Positions 27,653 to 36,768 of a stretch of 64,000 nucleotides of DNA are shown one piece after another. Under the pieces are notes generated by a model. It was not told the DNA's origin, did not search any database, and saw only the letters and a list, made by a program, of their open reading frames with translations. The stretch covers positions 62,001 to 126,000 of the forward strand of contig CACZBS010000006.1 in the NCBI GenBank assembly GCA_902779455.1, written 5' to 3'. The translations under genes were made by a program, and so were the position numbers. Source of the DNA: an uncultured Prevotellaceae bacterium. GTDB taxonomy: Bacteria; Bacteroidota; Bacteroidia; Bacteroidales; Bacteroidaceae. Numbering within the stretch: the stretch's first letter is position 1; every line of letters starts with the position of its first letter.

Positions 27653-29515
27653 ATGATTACGAAAAGCATAAAACATCTTTTCATTGCATGTCTGGTCAGC
27701 TGCAATATCGTTGCAGCACTCACCTCATGCGAGGACATGCTCGAGAGTGACAGCACCCGACAGGTCTTCGACCCGGAGTTGTCGCAGAAGACCGACTCGA
27801 TCTACTATGCCCTCGGCATCATGCAGGCCATGCAGCAGCTCGCCGACCATTACGTCTTCCAGGGCGAGATGCGGGGTGAGCTCGTAGACACCACACACTA
27901 CACCGACGTCAACCTGCGCCAGCTGGCCGACTTCTCGGCCACCACGGCCAACCGCTACGACTCGGCCTACGTCTACTATCGTGTCATCAACAACTGCAAC
28001 TACTACATCGCCCATCGCGACACCACGCTCCGCACCGGTGCCACCTACGTCACCCGCAATGAGTATGCTGCCGTCAAGGCCATCCGCGCCTGGGCCTACA
28101 TGCAGCTGGCCCGCGTCTATGGCCGTGTGCCGTTCTACACCGAGCCGCTGACGCAGATCTCGCAGATCGACGACAATCAGTATCCTGAACTCACGCTGAG
28201 CGAGATCGTCGACCGTCTGGCCCCCGATCTTGAGCAGTACAGCGGTTTGCCCGTGCCTGACTTCGGCAACACCTTCCCCAACCAATCGTTCTTTGTGCCC
28301 AGCAAGTTGTTCATCCCCGTCGACGTCGTCCTCGGCGACATGTATCTCGAGAGCGGGAATTATGACATGGCTGCCAAGCACTACGTCGTCTACCTGACCC
28401 AGGTGGCCAGTGCCAACCATACCGCCTTTGCGGAGAACTATCGCCGCAGCCTCTTCCGCATGTTAAGCGGTGTTGACGACACCGACCTGCCCACCGACTA
28501 CGACATGGAAAAGAACAACCGCATTGCCTCCCAGCGTTGGGGACAGACCATCTTCCTTACCACCACCACGGGCTACAACGACGTCATCTCCTACATTCCC
28601 TTGGCTCCCAAGAGCAGCCAGGGCACCACGACGCGCGTCCCCATGGCCTATGGCTACGACCTCTACAGCACCTCCCGTCAGCAGGTTGACGAGATTCAGC
28701 TGACGCCCAGCCAGGCCTACATCGACCTGAGCCAGAACACGGACTTCTACTACATCTCGCGATTCTCCACCGCCAGCCAGACCATCGTCAATACCGCTCA
28801 GATCGGCGACTTCCGCTACAACGGCTCCGTCGACGAGACCCGTCAGGGCGACGAGGAGACCGGCACGGTCACGCGTCGTGTCAACAAGTACATCATGGGC
28901 AACATCTATCTCTATCGCAACACCACCGTGCTGCTCCACCTCGCTGAGGCCTTCAACCGCCTGGGCATGTACGATGCTGCCTTCGCCATCCTCAAGGACG
29001 GCATCAGCCGCTATCTCATCAGCGGCGACGCTGCCTACATCAGTGAGAACACGCGTTTGCTCCTGCAGACCACCTATCCGCTCCTCTCGACGGCCAATAT
29101 GGCCAAGTTTGAGGATGCCAACGCCTACTTCGGCGTCCACGGTCATGGTGCAGGCTACGTCCGCGACTACAACGGTGCCACCTACCAGCCCTACCTCTCG
29201 CCCTACCAGCTCGACACGGTGGTGGCTGTGAAGATGGCCGACATCGCTGCCGACTTCAAAGTCAGCGTCGGTGCCACCCGCGAGGACACCATCAATGCCG
29301 TCGAGGACCTGCTCTGCGACGAGTATGCACTCGAGTTCGCCTTCGAGGGCACGCGCTTCTACGACCTCTGCCGCCTGGCCCGCCACAAGAATGCCGATCC
29401 TACCTATGGCTCCAACTTCGGCAGCCAGTGGCTCGCCCGCAAGTTCCAGCTGGCTGGCAAGACGGTCACGAAGGACCTCACCGATCCGCAGAACTGGTAT
29501 CTGCCTTTCAAATAA
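27653..29515 (+). CDS. SusD/RagB-type surface glycan-binding lipoprotein 2
   Basis: A 620-residue lipoprotein with lipobox AALTSC. SusD-type helices are present (AYVYYRVINNCNYYIAHRD, AAVKAIRAWAYMQLARVYGRVPF). The C-terminal signature DEYALEFAFEGTRFYDLCRLARH is intact. The start at 27653 (MITKSIKH) is preferred over 27644 because the sequence before it is microrepeat; both SusD genes begin MITK. It partners transporter 2, and GH115 follows after 24 bp. Confidence 0.95.
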   Translation: MITKSIKHLFIACLVSCNIVAALTSCEDMLESDSTRQVFDPELSQKTDSIYYALGIMQAMQQLADHYVFQGEMRGELVDTTHYTDVNLRQLADFSATTANRYDSAYVYYRVINNCNYYIAHRDTTLRTGATYVTRNEYAAVKAIRAWAYMQLARVYGRVPFYTEPLTQISQIDDNQYPELTLSEIVDRLAPDLEQYSGLPVPDFGNTFPNQSFFVPSKLFIPVDVVLGDMYLESGNYDMAAKHYVVYLTQVASANHTAFAENYRRSLFRMLSGVDDTDLPTDYDMEKNNRIASQRWGQTIFLTTTTGYNDVISYIPLAPKSSQGTTTRVPMAYGYDLYSTSRQQVDEIQLTPSQAYIDLSQNTDFYYISRFSTASQTIVNTAQIGDFRYNGSVDETRQGDEETGTVTRRVNKYIMGNIYLYRNTTVLLHLAEAFNRLGMYDAAFAILKDGISRYLISGDAAYISENTRLLLQTTYPLLSTANMAKFEDANAYFGVHGHGAGYVRDYNGATYQPYLSPYQLDTVVAVKMADIAADFKVSVGATREDTINAVEDLLCDEYALEFAFEGTRFYDLCRLARHKNADPTYGSNFGSQWLARKFQLAGKTVTKDLTDPQNWYLPFK

Positions 29516-29539
29516 TGTAAAGCCCAAAACATTTCGCTT

Positions 29540-31885
29540 ATGAAGCGATTCATCTTCACCTGCGCCCTCACGGCTGTCCTTGCGACGGCGGTGAGGGCGC
29601 AGCTCGTCTGGTACGACGGCCAGCAGCCTGTCAGCTATGAGGTGCAGGGCCCGTCGGCCCCCGTCGTCAGCATCGCCCTCCGGATGTTCAGCGCCGACAT
29701 GCAGCTCGTCACGGGCCGTGCCGCCGTGGCCGCCAAGGATGCCACCATCCAGGTCTATCAGCTCGACCGCAACCGCGCTGCCCTCGCGTCATTGCGCAAG
29801 CAGGGCGTGCCCGTCGACGACGTCAGCCGCCAGATGGATGCCTTCTATCTCGGCGTCCACGACGGCCACATCCTCGTCGTGGGCCAGAACGGGCGCGGCT
29901 GTGCCTATGGCGTACTCGAGCTGAGCCGCATGGCCGGCGTCTCACCCTGGGTGTGGTGGGGCGACGTGCGGCCCCACAGCCGTAGCCGCCTGACGCTGCC
30001 CGACGGCTTCCGCACGCAGCAGGGCCCCTCGGTGCAGTATCGCGGCATCTTCATCAACGACGAGGACTGGTCGCTGCGCCGATGGTCGCCCGACGACATG
30101 GGGCCGCTGACCTACCGCCGCATCTTCGAACTGCTGCTGCGCCTGCGGGCCAACGCCATCTGGCCGGCCATGCACGACGTCAGCCCCGGCTTCTTCACCG
30201 TCGAGGGCAACAAGCAGGTGGCCGACTCGTTCGCCATCCTCATCGGCTCCTCCCACTGCGAGCCCCTGCTGCGCAACAATGTGGCCGAGTGGGATGTCAA
30301 GACGATGGGCCCCTACAACTACATCACCAACGGCGACCGCGTGCGCCGCTACTGGGCCGAGCGCCTCCGTGAGGTGCGCGGCTCCGAGGAGCTCTTCACC
30401 ATCGGCATGCGCGGCATCCACGACGGCTCGATGGAGGGCGTCAAGACCCCTGAGGAGAAGCTCCGCGGCCTGCAGCAGGTCATCGACGACCAGCGCCGGC
30501 TCATCCGCAAGTATTACAGCAAGCAGGTCGAGCAGGTGCCCCAGGTGTTCATTCCCTATAAAGAGGTGCTCGAGATCATGGAGAGCGGCCTGCGCGTGCC
30601 TGACGACGTCATGCTGATGTGGTGCGACGACAACTATGGCTACCTGACCCGTCTGCCCGACGCCGAGCAGCAGCAACGTAAGGGTGGGGGAGGCGTCTAC
30701 TATCACCTCAGCTATTGGGGCCGCCCGCACGACCACCTTTGGCTGACCACCACCCAGCCCGGACTCATCTACTCGGAGATGCGCGCCGCCTACGACCACA
30801 ACTGCCGGCGTCTCTGGATCGCCAATGTCCACGACCCGAAGGTGGCGGCCTACGACCTGGAGCTCTTCCTCGACATGGCGTGGGATATCGACGGACTGAA
30901 TCCGTCGACACTCTGTGCGCACCTCGAGCGCTGGCTCATGACCCAGTTCGGCGGTGTCGTCGGACGCGCCATCGCCCCGGCCATGCAGGAGTTCTATCGG
31001 CTCAATGCCATCCGCAAGCCCGAGTTCATGGGCTGGACCCAGGTGGAGCTCGACAAGAAGAAGTACCCCGGCGGCAAGTCGGTGCCCACGACCACCGAGT
31101 TCACCCTGCTCGAGGCCTACAAGCGCATGGCCGACTTCGCCAAGATCGAGGCCGTCGTCGAAACCTATCGTCCGCTGGTGCCCGACTGGCTCCAGGATGC
31201 CTACTTCGCCCATGTGCTCTATCCCGTCCATGCCTCGGCCGCCATGACGCGCAAGATGCTCGGCAACGAGACGCAGAGCCAGCAGGCCTACGACGAGATC
31301 CAGCGGCTCACCGCCCATTACGACAGCATCAGCGGCGGCAAGTGGCGCCACCTGATGTCGGCCGCACCCCGCGCCCTGCCCGTCTTTGCCCCTGGCGCCC
31401 GCACCCAGCTGCCGCAGCATCCCTCCGGCGGGCCCCTCATCGCCCGCAATGCCTCTGACTACACGAGCGCTTCCTCCGGCGTCCATACCGTCCAGATGCT
31501 GGGCCACTCGATGCAGGCCGTCGTCCTGCCCAAGGATGGCGAGCTGACCTACGACTTCGATGTGCCCGCCCGGTGGCTGGAGCAGGCGGAGACCTTCCTC
31601 TATACGGCCCTCATCCCCACGCAGCCCAGCGACCGCGGCGACCTGCGCTACAGCGTCCAGATCGACGATCAAGAGCCCGTCGTCATCTCGCTGCGCGAGC
31701 CCTACCGCTCCGAGCGCTGGAAGCAGAACGTCCTGCGCCAGCAGGCCCTCCGCCGCACGCCCGTCAGCATCAGCGCCGGCCCCCACATGCTGCGCATCCG
31801 CGCCCTCGACGACCACATCATCGTCGACCAGTGGATGCTCGACTTCCAGGCCGGCCGCCAGTTCTACGTCATCCCCGTGAAGTGA
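29540..31885 (+). CDS. GH115-family glycoside hydrolase
   Basis: A 781-residue exported enzyme with a signal peptide (1-21, cleaved after VRA). GH115 members remove glucuronic or 4-O-methyl-glucuronic acid from plant polysaccharides. The N-terminal alpha/beta domain covers about 25-165. The catalytic barrel starts at QYRGIFINDEDWSLRRW and includes LRANAIWPAMHDVSPGFF, GIHDGSMEGVKTPEEK and LMWCDDNYGYLTRLP. A helical region and a C-terminal beta domain (about 600-781) complete the family layout. It sits in the SusCD operon. In a pectin setting the substrate may be glucuronate on rhamnogalacturonan or arabinogalactan side chains (inference). A PE-1 palindrome begins 17 bp after the stop. Confidence 0.9.
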   Translation: MKRFIFTCALTAVLATAVRAQLVWYDGQQPVSYEVQGPSAPVVSIALRMFSADMQLVTGRAAVAAKDATIQVYQLDRNRAALASLRKQGVPVDDVSRQMDAFYLGVHDGHILVVGQNGRGCAYGVLELSRMAGVSPWVWWGDVRPHSRSRLTLPDGFRTQQGPSVQYRGIFINDEDWSLRRWSPDDMGPLTYRRIFELLLRLRANAIWPAMHDVSPGFFTVEGNKQVADSFAILIGSSHCEPLLRNNVAEWDVKTMGPYNYITNGDRVRRYWAERLREVRGSEELFTIGMRGIHDGSMEGVKTPEEKLRGLQQVIDDQRRLIRKYYSKQVEQVPQVFIPYKEVLEIMESGLRVPDDVMLMWCDDNYGYLTRLPDAEQQQRKGGGGVYYHLSYWGRPHDHLWLTTTQPGLIYSEMRAAYDHNCRRLWIANVHDPKVAAYDLELFLDMAWDIDGLNPSTLCAHLERWLMTQFGGVVGRAIAPAMQEFYRLNAIRKPEFMGWTQVELDKKKYPGGKSVPTTTEFTLLEAYKRMADFAKIEAVVETYRPLVPDWLQDAYFAHVLYPVHASAAMTRKMLGNETQSQQAYDEIQRLTAHYDSISGGKWRHLMSAAPRALPVFAPGARTQLPQHPSGGPLIARNASDYTSASSGVHTVQMLGHSMQAVVLPKDGELTYDFDVPARWLEQAETFLYTALIPTQPSDRGDLRYSVQIDDQEPVVISLREPYRSERWKQNVLRQQALRRTPVSISAGPHMLRIRALDDHIIVDQWMLDFQAGRQFYVIPVK

Positions 31886-31901
31886 TTGGGGGATTTAAAT
31901 T

Positions 31902-32054
31902 AGAGACCCCACCCCCTGCCCCTCCCCTTGGAGGGGAGGGGAGCAGCTGCGCCGTCATCCCCGTCGGACAAAACGGCAGCCACTCCTCCCCTCCGGGGAG
32001 GTTGGGTGGGGCCTACTCCCCTCCCCTCCAAGGGGAGGGGAGGGGGTCTGTAAC
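31902..32054. repeat. Long palindromic element PE-1, copy 2
   Basis: Bounded by TAGAGACCCCACCCCC on the left and GGGGGTCTGTAACTTG on the right, with C-rich/G-rich inverted arms. The centre carries CAGCTGCGCCGTCAT, CCGTCGGACA and a small palindrome (CCTCCCCTCCGGGGAGG). It starts 17 bp after the GH115 stop, so it would fold as a 3' hairpin on that mRNA. A truncated GGGTCTGTAGCTTC end repeat follows at about 32061. Confidence 0.87.
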
Positions 32055-32129
32055 TTGAGCTGGGTCTGTAGCTTCTTCTATTTGTACTATCCGCACCAAA
32101 TCTTGTAAAAAACCGAAAAAACTGTCACT

Positions 32130-32161
32130 CAGCGCCGGTGAGCATCGCCTCACCGGCGCTG
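32130..32161. terminator. 13-bp perfect hairpin downstream of the GH115 operon
   Basis: Arms 32130-32142 and 32149-32161 (CAGCGCCGGTGAG and its exact complement) enclose a 6-nt loop. There is no T-run on the plus strand, but the minus strand shows TTTTTT a few bases after the stem. It may be a terminator or processing hairpin. Confidence 0.5.
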
Positions 32162-32193
32162 CATATGATAGCCCCCAATGCCGCCCGCAGCTA

Positions 32194-32277
32194 TTTTCAT
32201 GCCGTGAAATATTATTTTCAAGCCTTGAAAATAAATTTCCAAGTCATGAAAATATATTTTCACGCCGTGAAAATAGT
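32194..32277. repeat. Four-unit 21-bp palindrome array (TTTTCAnnCCnTGAAAA type)
   Basis: TTTTCA (or TTTCCA) starts at 32194, 32215, 32236 and 32257, exactly 21 bp apart. Each unit is a palindrome such as TTTTCACGCCGTGAAAA. The segment TTTCATGCCGT is shared with the CACG-type array at 43853. The array ends 122 bp upstream of the -7 box at 32399. Confidence 0.88.
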
Positions 32278-32398
32278 TATTCGGGGGACAAGATAATGGT
32301 TTTCCTGGTGTTTTCCCTGAATTGCAAATAATCCCTAAATCAGCTTGTTGCTGCACATTATTTTTATTCAAGTGGGCGGTCAATTGAGAAAAAATCAC

Positions 32399-32406
32399 TA
32401 ACTTTG
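32399..32406 (+). promoter_or_regulatory. -7 promoter box upstream of the GH106-like gene
   Basis: TAACTTTG followed by CAG. It lies 442 bp upstream of the start at 32848. A PE-1 element (32461-32731) sits between promoter and gene, so the mRNA would have a long, strongly folded leader. Confidence 0.6.
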
Positions 32407-32460
32407 CAGTAAACTTTTCGATCGTCGGAAGAATGTATGGATTATAATATTACGGAGATG

Positions 32461-32731
32461 TTAGAGACCCCACCCCCGACCCCTCCCCTTCTTGCGTCCC
32501 TTCGGTAGCAAGCGTCACCCTTCGGGATGCCGAGCGGAGGGGAGGGGAGCGGCTGGCGCACTGCCCGATGGATATGGCGGCGCAGCCAAGCCGCGGGAGG
32601 AGTTGCATCGCGCTGTTTGACTGAAATGACGGCGCCAGCAGCTCCCCTCCCCTCCGCTCGGCATCCCGAAGGGTGACGCTTGCTACCGAAGGGACGCAAG
32701 AAGGGGAGGGGTTGGGGGTGGGGTCTGTAAC
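32461..32731. repeat. Long palindromic element PE-1, copy 3, with nested insertion in both arms
   Basis: A 271-bp element from TTAGAGACCCC to GGGGTCTGTAAC. The inverted arms are about 93 bp each and nearly perfect. Compared with the other copies, each arm carries the same extra block of about 49 bp (CTTGCGTCCCTTCGGTAGC to GAGCGGAG on the left, exact complement on the right), placed symmetrically. No reading frame is seen. Confidence 0.92.
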
Positions 32732-32847
32732 TCCTATAAAAGTAACCAACTCCTAAAAATAACCAACTCCTATAAGAACAACAATCTCAAATAGAAACAA
32801 CAAACTCCAATAATAACCATCTCAAAAAAAACTTATCTACGAAACAA
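32732..32847. repeat. AACCAACTCCTA microrepeat leader
   Basis: Degenerate repeats AACTCCTATAAAAGTAACC, AACTCCTAAAAATAACC and AACTCCTATAAGAAC, then looser AACAA/CTCAAA units, fill the 116 bp between PE-1 and the start codon at 32848. The region is G-poor and probably unstructured. Confidence 0.65.
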
Positions 32848-34248
32848 ATGAGAAGATTTTTGTTGCTAATCCTTTCAGTGACCGCTGGCACTCTCTGCAG
32901 CTTTGCTGACACAGGGCGCGACCGCCTGTGGCAGTCGTTCCTGTCGCCGCCCGACAGCATCCGCGTGGGCTGCTACTACTATTGGGTCAACGAGCACGTC
33001 GACCCGAAGGGCGTCGTGGCCGACCTGGAGTGGATGAAGGACAACGGCATCACGCTGGCCTTCCTCGCCACCGACATCCGCAACCGCACCGGATGGGAGA
33101 AGCCCTGGGAGGGCCAGACGTTCGGGCGTAACAAATTCCAGAGCCGCCTGTGGTGGAAGAACCTGCGCACGGCACTGCGCACGGCGGGGCGCCTCGGCAT
33201 CGAGATGGGCCTGTTCAACTGTCCCGGTTGGAGCCAGTCGGGCGGCCCGTGGGTCAGGCCCGACGAGGCCATGCGCAACTGGACGCCGCAGGGCATCGAG
33301 GTGTGCAAGACCAAGCAGGGCACCGACGTCGTCTGCAGCCCGTGCTCGCCCGAGGCCGAGGGCCTGGAGGTCGACAAGCTGTCGAAGACGCACGTCAAGA
33401 AACACTTCGAATCGTTCATCGGCGAGATTCTGCGCCGCATTCCCGCCAAGGACCGCCCGACGCTGACCACCGTCGTCGTCGACAGCTGGGAGCGCGGCAA
33501 GCAGAACTACACCGACTCTATCTTCGAGAAATTCCAGCAACGTTTCGGCTATCCCCTTGACTATCAGAACGAAGCCTGCCGCAAGGACCTCGACCGGCTG
33601 ATTGCCGAGCTCGTGGCCAGCGAGTATATGGGCGGGCTGACGGAGAAGGCCCATGAGTACGGACTGCGCACGTGGTGCGAGCCCTACGCCCACAGTCCCT
33701 TCCCCGGCAACAGCATCACCTACGGCTCGGCCGCCGACGAGGTGGCCGCCGAATTCTGGGTCGACGACAAGAAGTTTCGGCAGAAGGAGATTGACGCCGC
33801 CCTCGGTGCCGCCCGCCGCAGCGGCAAGAACCGCGTGTGGGCCGAGAGCTTCACCGACGGATGGCCTGAGCTGGCCCAGGACGACTGGAGCTTCGCGAAG
33901 CTGCGCCCCATCGCCGACCGCTACTTCCATGCCGGCGTCAATGCCAGCATCCTGCACGTCATGATCTCGCAGCCCGGCGACCCCCGCAAACCCGCCGTGC
34001 GCCCCTGGTTCGGCACCTACTTCGACCGCCGCAGCCAACATGCTGCCGACCTGAAGCCCCTCGTGGCCTACCTGCGCCGCTGCAACTTCATGCTGCAGCT
34101 GGGCCGACCGTATAATAATGCCCCCGACCAGCGCATCATGGCCGACGGCACCATCATCCGTTTCACCGCCGACTCACGCTTCGAGATCACCTTCGCAGAT
34201 GGCCGTCAGGAGACGTGGGATCCGCTTCAAAACCTATTCGACCAATGA
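32848..34248 (+). CDS. Short GH106-like glycoside hydrolase (putative alpha-L-rhamnosidase)
   Basis: A 466-residue exported protein (signal peptide about 1-20). It matches the N-terminal barrel of GH106 alpha-L-rhamnosidase-type proteins: VGCYYYWVNEHVDPKGVVADLEWMKDNGI, GLFNCPGWSQSGGPWVRP, TVVVDSWERGKQNYTD, AESFTDGWPELAQDDW and WFGTYFDRRSQHAADLKPLVAYLRRCNFMLQLG. Full GH106 enzymes are usually about 1000 residues or more; here the C-terminal accessory domains are absent. The frame ends naturally and overlaps the next GH2 start by 4 bp (ATGA), so it looks like a real short form rather than a recent truncation. Rhamnose release from rhamnogalacturonan is inferred from family and context. Confidence 0.7.
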   Translation: MRRFLLLILSVTAGTLCSFADTGRDRLWQSFLSPPDSIRVGCYYYWVNEHVDPKGVVADLEWMKDNGITLAFLATDIRNRTGWEKPWEGQTFGRNKFQSRLWWKNLRTALRTAGRLGIEMGLFNCPGWSQSGGPWVRPDEAMRNWTPQGIEVCKTKQGTDVVCSPCSPEAEGLEVDKLSKTHVKKHFESFIGEILRRIPAKDRPTLTTVVVDSWERGKQNYTDSIFEKFQQRFGYPLDYQNEACRKDLDRLIAELVASEYMGGLTEKAHEYGLRTWCEPYAHSPFPGNSITYGSAADEVAAEFWVDDKKFRQKEIDAALGAARRSGKNRVWAESFTDGWPELAQDDWSFAKLRPIADRYFHAGVNASILHVMISQPGDPRKPAVRPWFGTYFDRRSQHAADLKPLVAYLRRCNFMLQLGRPYNNAPDQRIMADGTIIRFTADSRFEITFADGRQETWDPLQNLFDQ

Positions 34249-36491
34249 CTATGAACCGACTGTCAGCTATCCTCCTCTTTGCGCTATTCACCACTATAGC
34301 CCTCGCTGCCCGCGACATCCCCCGCCGCGAGCTGCTCAACGACGGCTGGGCCTTCTGCCTCAACGACAGCAACTTCGCTGAGGCACAGAGCGTCACCCTG
34401 CCCCACGACTGGAGCATCCGTCAGCGCTTCGACCGCGAGGCGCCCGCCGGCAACGACGGCGCCTACCTGCCTACCGGCCGCGGATGGTATCGCAGGCTGA
34501 TCAACCTCAGCGCCGACTATGCCGGCAAGCGCGTGCGCCTCTACTTCGAGGGCGTCTACATGAATGCCCGCGTCTGGGTCAACGGCCACGAGGCCGGCGG
34601 CTGGCCCTACGGCTACTCGTCATTCTGGGTCGACGCCACACCTTATGTTAAGACAGGTCAGAACGAGATCGTCGTCAGCGTCGACAACTCGCAGCAGAAG
34701 AACTGCCGATGGTACAGCGGGTCGGGCATCTATCGCAACGTGTGGCTCGTGACGACGCCCATGACCTATATCGACGACTGGAGCGTCAGCATCACCACGC
34801 CCGACGTGCACACGGTAGAGATCGCGGCCGACGTGGTGAGCCCCGACGGACGGCGCACGCCCCTGCGGCGCACCATCCATGTCGCCGAGCCCCGCCTGTG
34901 GTCGCCGGCCGACCCCTATCTCTATCACACCGAACTGGCCACCGACGACGGCACCGACCGCCTCACCCTGACCTACGGCATACGCACCATCGACTACGAC
35001 GCCGACGGCGGCCTGCGACTGAACGGAAAGCCGCTGAAGCTGAACGGTGCCTGTCTGCATCACGACAACGGCATCATCGGCGCCGCCGCCCCGGATGCCG
35101 CCGAATACCGCAAGGTGAGGCTCATGAAAGAGGCCGGATTCAACGCCCTGCGCACCTCGCACAACCCGCCCTCGGAGGCCTTCCTCCGCGCCTGCGACGA
35201 GCTGGGCATGCTGGTCATCGACGAGGCCTTCGACGGCTGGCGCGAGGCGAAGAACAGCCACGACTATCATGAGCTCATCGACCAGTGGTGGCAGCGCGAC
35301 CTCGAGGCGATGGTCCGGCGCGACCGCCTGCATCCCAGCATCTTCTGCTGGTCAATCGGCAACGAGGTCATCGAGCGGAAGAAGATCGAAGTCGTCCGGA
35401 CGGCCCACCAGATGGCCACGCTCGTCAGGACGCTCGACCCCCAGCGGCGGCCCGTCACGTCGGCCTTGGCCGCCTGGGACCCCGAGTGGGACATCTACGA
35501 CCCGCTGGCCGCCGAGCACGACATCGTCGGCTATAACTACATGATGCACATGGCCGAGGGCGACCACGAGCGCGTCCCCGAAAGGGTGATGATGCAGACC
35601 GAGTCGTACCCCAACGACGCCTGGCAAAACTATGAGCGCACGATGGCCCATCCTTATATCATCGGCGACTTCGTCTGGACCGGACTCGACTATATCGGCG
35701 AGTCGGGCATCGGCCGCTGGTATTACCAGGGCGACGTCGAGGGCGAGCACTATCACCGTCCGCTCTACCCCTGGCATGCCGCCTACTGCGGCGATGTCGA
35801 CCTGACGGGCCTGCGCAAGCCTATCAGCCACTACCGTGCGCTGCTGTGGAACGACGACGAGCCGATCGCGATGGCCGTGCGCGAGCCCAACGGCTATCGC
35901 GGTGAGGTCAAGACGACGCTATGGGGCACGTGGCCCACGTTCGAGAGCTGGACATGGCCGGGATGGGAGGGCCGCGACATCACCGTCGAGGTCTATAGCC
36001 GCCAGTCGCCCGTGCGCCTTTATCTCGACGACAAACTCGTCGGCGAACAGCTGGCAGAGCAGATGAAGGCCGTCTTCACGCTGCCTTATCAGGCGGGCAC
36101 GCTGCGCGCCGAGGCCGGCGGACAGCAGGTGCGGCTGACCACGGCGGGCGCACCAGCCGCCATCCGGCTCACGGCCGACCGCACGCGTCTGACGGCCGAC
36201 GGTCAGGACCTTGCCTTCGTCACGGCCGAAGTCGTTGACGGCGAGGGGAATGTCGTGCCGACGGCCGACGACAGGCTGACGTTCAGCGTCGCTGGCGCCG
36301 GCTCACTCTTAGCTGCCGGCAATGCCGACATCAAGGACGAGGATCCCTATTTCGATGCGACGCATCGGGCATGGAAGGGCCGTGCGCTCTGCGTCGTCCG
36401 TACCTCGAAGAAGCAGGGCGCCATCCGGCTGACCGTCACCTCGCCCTCGCTGCTGAAGGCGACGATGGTGATTAAGACTGATAAGAAATAA
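34245..36491 (+). CDS. GH2-family glycoside hydrolase (beta-galactosidase-like)
   Basis: A 748-residue exported enzyme. The start is taken at 34245 (or 34251), which overlaps the upstream stop; the longer open frame from 34215 lies inside the GH106 gene. Signal peptide about 1-22. The sugar-binding jelly roll begins LNDGWAFCLND (about 30-190), an Ig-like domain follows, and then the TIM barrel. The barrel holds NGACLHHDNGIIGAA, RTSHNPPSEAFLRACDELGMLVIDEAFDGW, IFCWSIGNEV (acid/base Glu about 370) and QTES (probable nucleophile about 452). A DUF4982-like/Ig C-terminal part ends the protein. It probably removes beta-galactose from rhamnogalacturonan side chains (inference). A PE-1 element begins 15 bp after the stop. 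Confidence 0.92.
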   Translation: MTMNRLSAILLFALFTTIALAARDIPRRELLNDGWAFCLNDSNFAEAQSVTLPHDWSIRQRFDREAPAGNDGAYLPTGRGWYRRLINLSADYAGKRVRLYFEGVYMNARVWVNGHEAGGWPYGYSSFWVDATPYVKTGQNEIVVSVDNSQQKNCRWYSGSGIYRNVWLVTTPMTYIDDWSVSITTPDVHTVEIAADVVSPDGRRTPLRRTIHVAEPRLWSPADPYLYHTELATDDGTDRLTLTYGIRTIDYDADGGLRLNGKPLKLNGACLHHDNGIIGAAAPDAAEYRKVRLMKEAGFNALRTSHNPPSEAFLRACDELGMLVIDEAFDGWREAKNSHDYHELIDQWWQRDLEAMVRRDRLHPSIFCWSIGNEVIERKKIEVVRTAHQMATLVRTLDPQRRPVTSALAAWDPEWDIYDPLAAEHDIVGYNYMMHMAEGDHERVPERVMMQTESYPNDAWQNYERTMAHPYIIGDFVWTGLDYIGESGIGRWYYQGDVEGEHYHRPLYPWHAAYCGDVDLTGLRKPISHYRALLWNDDEPIAMAVREPNGYRGEVKTTLWGTWPTFESWTWPGWEGRDITVEVYSRQSPVRLYLDDKLVGEQLAEQMKAVFTLPYQAGTLRAEAGGQQVRLTTAGAPAAIRLTADRTRLTADGQDLAFVTAEVVDGEGNVVPTADDRLTFSVAGAGSLLAAGNADIKDEDPYFDATHRAWKGRALCVVRTSKKQGAIRLTVTSPSLLKATMVIKTDKK

Positions 36492-36505
36492 TATGGTATG
36501 AAGAT

Positions 36506-36660
36506 ATTACAGACCCCACCCCCAACCCCTCCCCTTGAGGGGAGGGGAGCAGCTGCGCCGTCATCCGCGGCGAACTGTGCGCCAGCTCCTCCCCTCCTTC
36601 GGAGGGGTCGGGGGAGGCTTCTCCCCTCCCTTCAAGGGGAGGGGTTGGGGGTGGGGTCTC
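36506..36660. repeat. Long palindromic element PE-1, copy 4
   Basis: From TTACAGACCCCACCCCC to GGGGGTGGGGTCTC, about 155 bp, with near-perfect C-rich/G-rich arms. The centre has CAGCTGCGCCGTCATCCGCGG and TGTGCGCCAGC. It lies 15 bp after the GH2 stop. The following 108 bp (36661-36768) are an AATCC/ATCCTCA microrepeat leader to the esterase gene. Confidence 0.9.
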
Positions 36661-36768
36661 TATCTTTTCTCAATCCTCAGAATCCACAAAATCCATAAAA
36701 TCCTCATCATCCTCACGCTCTTGCACATTCCTCATTAATAATCATTAAAACTAATCCATATAAGAACA

